Of a DNA stretch of 64,000 bases, positions 58,601 through 64,000 are shown piece by piece. The notes beneath the pieces were generated by a model. The model did not search any database, was not told the origin of the DNA, and worked only from the letters and a program-made list of their open reading frames with translations. Source of the stretch: JAEUHQ01 sp964538915 (GTDB lineage Bacteria > Planctomycetota > UBA1135 > UBA2386); contig CAZIFB010000020.1 in NCBI GenBank assembly GCA_964538915.1, forward strand, positions 11,363-75,362. The letters run 5' to 3'. The position numbers and the translations under genes are program-made. Each line of letters opens with the position of its first letter. Position 1 is the stretch's first letter.

Positions 58601-60882
58601 TCGTCGCCGTCGTGGGTGCACTCGCGGCAGCGGCTACGGGCCTGCTCGTCGTGCGTTCGACGCCGCCGCTCGTCCGCGTTGCGGCGTGGTGCGTGCTACT
58701 CGCGTTCGCGGCCGCAGTGCTCGCCCCCGACGGCGCCCGTTTCGACGAGGCGTCGCCGCGCATCGCGGACGTCGCCTTGGCGAGCAGCGACGTCGGGAAC
58801 ACCGCGCTCGACGCGGCGGCCATGGCCGGGCCGCGTTCGCAGGATCTTCGTTTGCGATGGAGCCCCGGCGCCCGTGCGGCCGCGGCAACGGGGCCCCTCG
58901 GCGCGCTCGCCGTCGTGCCCGAGCAGCCGCTGCCGTTCGATGCCGGCCGACTCGACGTGCGCGCCGCGACGCCGCTGGTCGCCGGTCGTCCGGCATTGTT
59001 CGCCGTCGAGCTGCCGGGGCTGACTGCAGGAACGACGGCGGATGTCGTGGTGCGCGGCGCGGCAGGCGACGAAACGCGGCGAACGGTGACGCTCGGCGGG
59101 GATCGTGCCGCCGAGTGCGAGATGGTCCCGAACGCTCCGGGGCGCCACGCGATCGAGGTGGCATTCTCGTTCGCCGGGCATCGGGTCGTCGCGCGGGGCG
59201 CCTGCGACGTCGTCGACGAACGGCCGCTGCTCGTGATCGATCCGAGCGGCATCGCCGCGGCGGCGCTGCGAGCGCAGGGTGTCGCCGTTCGTGAGAGCGG
59301 GGACCTGCCCGCGGACTGGCGAGAAGCGCCGGTGATCGTGCTCGGGCGGTCGTTGCCCGCGGCAGCACAGCAGGCCCTGGTCGCCGGCGTGATCGACGGA
59401 ACGGGGTTGTTCGTGACCGGGCCCGCATTCGGCGCCACCGACGAGCCGATGCGAGCCCTTTTGCCCGTGCGGCCGTCGCGGGACCAGGAGCGTCCGGCGC
59501 GCGACGGGGAAGGCCGTGGCGGGGCCGACGCGCCGCCGCCGGTGCAGCGAGCCGAACCGACGCCGCCGTCGCCGCCGGATCGGCCGCCCACCGGCGAGAC
59601 CGGTGCCGCCGACCGGATCGGCGCGGAACCGATCGAAGTCGACAAGCGGGCGATCGCGATGGTGCTCGTGGTGGACCGCTCGGGCAGCATGGGCAACGAA
59701 GTCGCGAGCGGGCGCACGAAGATGAGCTATGCGAAGACGAGCGCGCTCCGCACGGCACTCGCCCTCGGGCCCGGCGACTCGGTGGCGATCGTGACGTTCG
59801 GCGACAAGGGCAGGGGGCGCGTGGAGCTGCCGTTGACCGACGCGACGGACCTCGTCGGCGTGCGGGCCGGCATCGACAAGCTCGCGCACACTCCGGAGCG
59901 CACGTTTCTGCTCGGCGGTCTGCGCGCGGCCGAGGACCTGCTGCGCGAGAGCCGGGCTTCGGTGAAACACGTCGTCGTGATCACTGACGGCGAGTTCGAC
60001 GTCGACGAGTCGTTGCCGCTGCAGGAACTCGCGCGTCACATGCGCGAGCAGACGAAGGCGACCGTGTCCGTGATCTCGATCATCGACCCGTTCACCGGGC
60101 AGTCCTTCAAGCGCGAAGCCGAAGTGCTCACCCGCATCGGCGGTGGCCAGTTCCTTCCGATCGACGACCCCGCCGTCGTGCCCGTTTTCGTGAGTGCCGA
60201 GGTCACGCGTGCGCTCGAACGCGTCGGGCGGCAGCCGAAGAACGACGGGGCGCAGGATGCGACACAGGCGCCGTCGCCGCACCCGCCGGTCGACCCGGAT
60301 CCGACTCCGGACGCGCAGCCGAAGGCCCCCGGCCTCCTGCCGGTGCGGGCGGTGGCTGCGTCGCCGTTGCTCGTGCCGCTGCCGGATCCCGAGCCATGGC
60401 CGTCGCTGGCCGCCGCGGTGGCGGGGGAGGCGAGGCTCGATGCGAGCGTGCTGCTCGTCGCGGGCCCGGTCGGGTGGCCGCTGCTCGCGTTCGGCAACCG
60501 CGGCCTCGGGCGCGTCGCGGCGTTCGCCGCGGATCTGTTCGGCGCGGCCGCCGCCGATTTCCGTCGCGACCCTGCGTTCCCGGCGCGCTTGTCGCGGTGG
60601 ATCGCGGCGGTGCGGCCCCCGCAGACCGCGTGGGCACCGATGCTCATCGCGACGGACGTCGTCGTGGACCCGAAGGCGCCCGACGCGCGCGACGCGGCGT
60701 GGCTGCGCGGACTCGCGGGCACCGAACCCGTGGTCGGGCCCGCGGCGCCGGCGCCCCGGATCGTGCGGCACGAGGTTCCGCGCGCGCCTGCGTTCGCAGG
60801 ATGGCTGCTGCTCGCCATCGTGGCCCTCGCAACGTGCGAACGCCTCGTGCTGACGTGGCGGTTCCGGCGCGGCGCGGCGTGA
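58597..60882 (+). CDS. Membrane protein with von Willebrand factor A domain
   Basis: 761 residues. Two N-terminal hydrophobic helices, a beta-rich region (about 60-210), a segment resembling a glutamine-amidotransferase-like fold (about 210-300), a Pro-rich low-complexity linker, then a VWA domain with an intact MIDAS motif (LVVDRSGSMG, Asp360; later TFLLGGLRAA and VVVITDGEFD), a second Pro-rich linker, and a C-terminal helix (AGWLLLAIVALATCERLVL). Similar proteins are common in planctomycetes next to MoxR/BatA-type genes; none is adjacent here. The start is a GTG at 58597 overlapping the NPCBM gene stop. Confidence 0.82.
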   Translation: MIVAVVGALAAAATGLLVVRSTPPLVRVAAWCVLLAFAAAVLAPDGARFDEASPRIADVALASSDVGNTALDAAAMAGPRSQDLRLRWSPGARAAAATGPLGALAVVPEQPLPFDAGRLDVRAATPLVAGRPALFAVELPGLTAGTTADVVVRGAAGDETRRTVTLGGDRAAECEMVPNAPGRHAIEVAFSFAGHRVVARGACDVVDERPLLVIDPSGIAAAALRAQGVAVRESGDLPADWREAPVIVLGRSLPAAAQQALVAGVIDGTGLFVTGPAFGATDEPMRALLPVRPSRDQERPARDGEGRGGADAPPPVQRAEPTPPSPPDRPPTGETGAADRIGAEPIEVDKRAIAMVLVVDRSGSMGNEVASGRTKMSYAKTSALRTALALGPGDSVAIVTFGDKGRGRVELPLTDATDLVGVRAGIDKLAHTPERTFLLGGLRAAEDLLRESRASVKHVVVITDGEFDVDESLPLQELARHMREQTKATVSVISIIDPFTGQSFKREAEVLTRIGGGQFLPIDDPAVVPVFVSAEVTRALERVGRQPKNDGAQDATQAPSPHPPVDPDPTPDAQPKAPGLLPVRAVAASPLLVPLPDPEPWPSLAAAVAGEARLDASVLLVAGPVGWPLLAFGNRGLGRVAAFAADLFGAAAADFRRDPAFPARLSRWIAAVRPPQTAWAPMLIATDVVVDPKAPDARDAAWLRGLAGTEPVVGPAAPAPRIVRHEVPRAPAFAGWLLLAIVALATCERLVLTWRFRRGAA

Positions 60883-60889
60883 GCGCCGG
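60864..60889. terminator. Possible terminator hairpin
   Basis: CCGGCGC / GCGCCGG arms with a 12-base loop spanning the VWA gene stop, between convergent genes. Confidence 0.3.
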
Positions 60890-60898
60890 CGATGCGTG

Positions 60899-62278
60899 TC
60901 AGCGCGCGGCCTCTAGGCACGCGACCGCCTCGACGTGGCTCGTCATCGGGAACATGTCGACGCCGGTGATCGAACGCGCCGTGAAGCCCGCGGCGTGCAG
61001 TTCGCGCAGATCGCGCTGCAGAGTGTCCGGGTCGCACGAGACGTAGGCGATGCGCCGCGGCCGCAGTGCCGCGAGTTCGCGCACCACGCCCGGTGCGAGC
61101 CCGTCGCGCGGCGGATCCATGGCGACGAGCGTGGGGCGCGCGGTTCGCCCCGCGCGGCATCCGGCCAGCCAGGCGTCGGCGTCGTCGCTGCGGAAGTGAA
61201 CATTCGTGATGCGGTTGGCGGTCGCGGCGGCGATCGCGTCCTGGATCGACTCGCGGTTGCGTTCGACGCCGAACGCGCTGCGGGCGCGCCGTGCGAGCGG
61301 GAGGGTCAGCAGCCCGCCGCCGCAGTAGAGGTCCGCGACGACGTCGTCCTTGCCCGGAGCCAGCCACTGTTCGGCGAGTCGCACGAGATGTGCGGCGCCT
61401 TGCGGCGAGGTCTGGAAGAACGCGGTCGGCGACACGAGGTAGCGCACGTCGCCGATGTGCTCTTCGATGCGCTGTGGTCCCGACACGATCGCCGTGCGCG
61501 GGCCGAGCAGTTGCGAGAACTCACCGGCGTTCGCGTTGACGCTGATCGTCGTCGCGCCGGCGCGGTGGAGGCGCCCGAGGATCCGATGCAGGTCGGGCAC
61601 CAACGGCTGTCGCGCGACGATCACCAGGTGGGCCTGGCCCGCGGTCGTGGTGCGCACGAGCACGGAGCGCAGGAGGTCGTTCGGCGCGAAGTCGGGGTCC
61701 CATGCGCCGTGCGGCAGCTCGCACAACGCGTCGATCGCTTCGGTCGCGATGTCCCACGCGAGCGGATCGCTCGCCGGGCACTCGTGCACCGCTTCGAGTT
61801 CGGGACTGCGCAGCCGGTGGAAGCAGCCTTCGAGTCCGCCGTCGCGCGTGTTGCGCAGATGCAGCACGACCTTGTGCCGATGGCCGTGCGGGGGCACGGC
61901 CGGAATCGTCGGGCGCACGTCGATCGTCGCGTCGCCGATCGCGAACTTCGCGGCGCGCGCGAGCCGCGCCTGCTTGTCGCCGAGCTGCGCGGCGTAGTGG
62001 CGATGGCGGCGGTGGCAGCCTCCGCACGCGAGGAAGTGTGCGCAACCGGGCTCGGCGCGGTCGGGCGACGCTTCGATCACCTCGAGCAGCTCGGCGCGTC
62101 CGAACTTCCGGGCCGCGGACGTCATGCGGACCCGGGCCCGTTCGCCCGGCAGGACGCCGGGAACGAGTACGACGTAGCCGCCGACGTGCGCGATGCCGTC
62201 GGGGCCGTCACCGAGTGCGTCGACGGTCACTTCGAGTTCGTCGCCGCGTGCGACCGGGATGGATCGGGAGTCCTTCAT
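60899..62278 (-). CDS. RumA/TrmA-type RNA uracil-5-methyltransferase
   Basis: 459 residues. A TRAM-like N-terminal domain (about 1-65) precedes an iron-sulfur site (C-x5-CGGC in CAHFLACGGCHRRH, with a fourth Cys in EAVHECPA) and the SAM-dependent methylase domain (VVADLYCGGGLLTLPLA, MDPPRDGL, and the catalytic Cys in YVSCDPDTLQRDL). The family methylates C5 of uridine in 23S rRNA (RumA/RlmD) or tRNA; the iron-sulfur cluster favours the rRNA group but does not decide it. It overlaps the upstream gene's stop by four bases (ATGA). Confidence 0.92.
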   Translation of the reverse strand: MKDSRSIPVARGDELEVTVDALGDGPDGIAHVGGYVVLVPGVLPGERARVRMTSAARKFGRAELLEVIEASPDRAEPGCAHFLACGGCHRRHRHYAAQLGDKQARLARAAKFAIGDATIDVRPTIPAVPPHGHRHKVVLHLRNTRDGGLEGCFHRLRSPELEAVHECPASDPLAWDIATEAIDALCELPHGAWDPDFAPNDLLRSVLVRTTTAGQAHLVIVARQPLVPDLHRILGRLHRAGATTISVNANAGEFSQLLGPRTAIVSGPQRIEEHIGDVRYLVSPTAFFQTSPQGAAHLVRLAEQWLAPGKDDVVADLYCGGGLLTLPLARRARSAFGVERNRESIQDAIAAATANRITNVHFRSDDADAWLAGCRAGRTARPTLVAMDPPRDGLAPGVVRELAALRPRRIAYVSCDPDTLQRDLRELHAAGFTARSITGVDMFPMTSHVEAVACLEAAR

Positions 62279-64000
62279 CGAGGCGCCGCCTTCTGCACCC
62301 GATCGCGCCACTCGGCCTCGATCGTCCGCACCCGGTCCGGCGTGAGCGGCGTCGCGCGGGGATGCACGACCTCGTGGCGTTCGCCCGGTGCGCCTTCGAT
62401 CGTCACGTTCGGCGCGAAGGCGTCGCGGTACTCGAGCGGGATGGAACGTTCGTGGGCCATGAAGCGGATGCGATCGCAGAACGCCGCGAACTCGGCGATC
62501 TCCGCCGCCGTGAGTGCCTCGGGGTTCGTGCGAGCGAACATCGTCAGCACGAGGTCCACGCCCCAGGTCCGCTCGGGCGCCGTTTCGGCGCCGACGCCGA
62601 ATGCAGTCGCGATCTCGGGGCGCGACGCGATGCCGTCGCCGTCGCGGTCGGCTTGCTGCAGCGCTCCGACCGCTGCGGCCGCGGGAAACAGCGCCTGCTT
62701 CGCCCGGATCGGCCAGCGGGCCGTGACCCAGTCGTTGAGTCCGTGGGCGTCGAGGATCGCGACGTCGGGCAGCGCCCACGCGATGTAGCCGGCGCTCGCG
62801 ACGTCGTGCACCGGGATGTCGTCCGTCGTCGCCGCCGTGCGATGGCGCGCCGGCGACGCGCTCCGCATTCCCGCGAGCGACGTCGCGTGCTGCGAACAGC
62901 GCAGGCAGACGAACTGCGTCTGCAGCCACGCCTGGTGCCGGTCGTAGACGCGGACGATCGGGCGGAGCCACTCCGGCGCGTGCCGCGACATGGCGTCGTA
63001 GCGCGGCGGCGGATACTCGACCACCGTCGCGAGGTGCCACCAGCCGAACGTCGACGCCGCGCCGAGCGTCAACACCGCGGCGAACCCGAGGCTCTCACCG
63101 CGGCCGCAGCGCAGCGCCATCGCGGCGGTCGCCAGCGTCGAGAGCGGCACCAGATGGCTGAAGATGCGGTACTCGAAGTGGTCGCCGCCGACGGCGAGTG
63201 TGTAGTACGCCACCGTCGCGATCGTCGTCGTGACCGCCGCGACCGCGGGCACGTTCGCCGCGAGCGCCCGCAGGGCGGTGTGTCGCGCGACGACGCCGAT
63301 CCACAGGGCGACGAGCGGCGCGATCGTCCACGTTCCGTGTTCGACGACGAAACAGAAGAAGTAGCGCCAGCCTGCGTCGGGCCAGGGGGCGCCGACCTTC
63401 GCGTAGTACGTGTTCGGCAGCCAGGCGCCGTAGAAGGCCCGCCGCCAGACCACGTGCGCGACCACCGTCAGCAGCGGGGCGGTGCCGAGAGCCGTCGCGC
63501 GCCACGAGCGTTCGCGGGTCAGTGCCGCGACCGCCGCCGCCGCGCCCGTCGCCGCGACGACGAGCAGGCCGTCGGGCCTCGTGAGCGCCGCGGTCGCGGC
63601 GCACGCGCTCCAGCCCGCGAGCCAGCGCGTCGTCCGCTCCGGCCCGGACCGGAAGGCGCCGAGCGTCCACGCGACGATCGCGCAGTCGAACAGCGCGGTT
63701 TCGAGACCGCTCGAGAGCCACTGCAGGAAGGTGCGGTTCCCGACGACGACGGCGACGGTCACGAGCGCGAGAGTGTCGGATGCGCGAGCGCCGTCGCGTC
63801 GGACGAGTCGGAACGCCGAGCGCGCCACGACGGCGAGCATCAACAGGCCGATCACGATCGAGAGCGGGTTCGCAGCGTCGGGCGGTTCCACCCCGGTCGC
63901 GGCCCAGACGATCCACAGGAGAATCGCCCAGAGGAAGCACGAGTAGCCTTCCACGGGCAGGAACGGCGCCTTGTTCCACACGAGGCCGGCGCCGTCGTGC
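62275..64000 (-). CDS. GT-C-like membrane protein with EF-hand-like loop, N-terminal part outside the window
   Basis: About 575 residues visible; the frame stays open to the window edge, and the sequence before VWNKAPFLPVEGYSCFLW is missing. That stretch matches the GLVxN...VEGYT-x-FLW motif of GT-C glycosyltransferases, which start with a D-D-x-[FY] loop upstream. Multiple membrane helices follow, with LTRPDGLLVV, LPNTYYAKVG and FEYRIFSHLVPL also typical. The C-terminal soluble part (about 390-575) contains DRDGDGIASRPE, an EF-hand-like loop. It is coupled to the methyltransferase gene by a four-base overlap. The sugar substrate is unknown. Confidence 0.75.
   Translation of the reverse strand, partial: HDGAGLVWNKAPFLPVEGYSCFLWAILLWIVWAATGVEPPDAANPLSIVIGLLMLAVVARSAFRLVRRDGARASDTLALVTVAVVVGNRTFLQWLSSGLETALFDCAIVAWTLGAFRSGPERTTRWLAGWSACAATAALTRPDGLLVVAATGAAAAVAALTRERSWRATALGTAPLLTVVAHVVWRRAFYGAWLPNTYYAKVGAPWPDAGWRYFFCFVVEHGTWTIAPLVALWIGVVARHTALRALAANVPAVAAVTTTIATVAYYTLAVGGDHFEYRIFSHLVPLSTLATAAMALRCGRGESLGFAAVLTLGAASTFGWWHLATVVEYPPPRYDAMSRHAPEWLRPIVRVYDRHQAWLQTQFVCLRCSQHATSLAGMRSASPARHRTAATTDDIPVHDVASAGYIAWALPDVAILDAHGLNDWVTARWPIRAKQALFPAAAAVGALQQADRDGDGIASRPEIATAFGVGAETAPERTWGVDLVLTMFARTNPEALTAAEIAEFAAFCDRIRFMAHERSIPLEYRDAFAPNVTIEGAPGERHEVVHPRATPLTPDRVRTIEAEWRDRVQKAAPR

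Overview
The window is a high-GC, gene-dense stretch from a Gram-negative, LPS-making bacterium. I infer a member of the Planctomycetota or a close relative, with moderate confidence. The reasons are an LpxC-FabZ fusion, an OmpH-like chaperone and a GT9 heptosyltransferase tail (outer membrane), several Hanks-type Ser/Thr kinases, DUF1573, NPCBM and large VWA proteins, and secreted proteins that share an FG-x-GC module. Three runs of N (100, 100 and 10 bases) show it is a scaffolded draft or metagenome assembly. Many genes overlap by 1-4 bases (ATGA, GTGA, TAGTG), so much of it is transcribed as operons.

Layout. 1-6.7 kb: end of a heptosyltransferase, an FHA-GAF-sigma54 activator, a membrane Ser/Thr kinase with a large sensor region, and a lipoprotein. 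6.8-10.8 kb: AcpS and a JAMM protease on the minus strand, then on the plus strand ompH-like, lpxC-fabZ and a Gfo/Idh/MocA oxidoreductase. 10.8-13.4 kb: a well-supported 6S RNA, a LysM-L,D-transpeptidase and a polysaccharide deacetylase. 13.4-22.7 kb: a lipoprotein, a DUF1573 protein, a glutamate-cysteine-ligase-like protein fused to CBS domains, tryptophan 2,3-dioxygenase, and two tandem paralogues with carboxypeptidase-regulatory-like repeats. 22.9-29.8 kb: two secreted proteins sharing a module, each next to a tandem-repeat array that breaks the assembly, plus a GT-C-like membrane protein and class I fructose-1,6-bisphosphatase. 29.8-35.5 kb: a MoaD-MoaE fusion, leucyl aminopeptidase, acetyl-CoA synthetase with a small membrane protein, and an outer-membrane barrel.

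35.6-48.9 kb is the most interesting part: a PilJ-type chemoreceptor divergent from a nine-gene run. The run encodes three CheW-like proteins, two more response regulators, a 1409-residue ChpA-like CheA with four HPt-like modules and its own receiver, a receiver-PATAN protein whose phospho-acceptor Asp is Glu, one unknown protein and, by ATGA overlap at the end, a soluble Ser/Thr kinase. No CheR, CheB or CheZ is visible. A KaiC-like ATPase follows convergently, and a histidine-phosphatase-fold protein lacking several catalytic residues lies divergent to it.

51.3-57.1 kb is a minus-strand chaperone block (groEL2-groES-groEL1-dnaJ-grpE-fmdB). 57.4-64 kb holds an NPCBM protein translationally coupled to a VWA membrane protein, a RumA/TrmA-type RNA methyltransferase, and a GT-C-like membrane protein with an EF-hand-like loop that runs off the window. 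I saw no tRNA, rRNA, CRISPR array, insertion sequence, integrase or phage gene.
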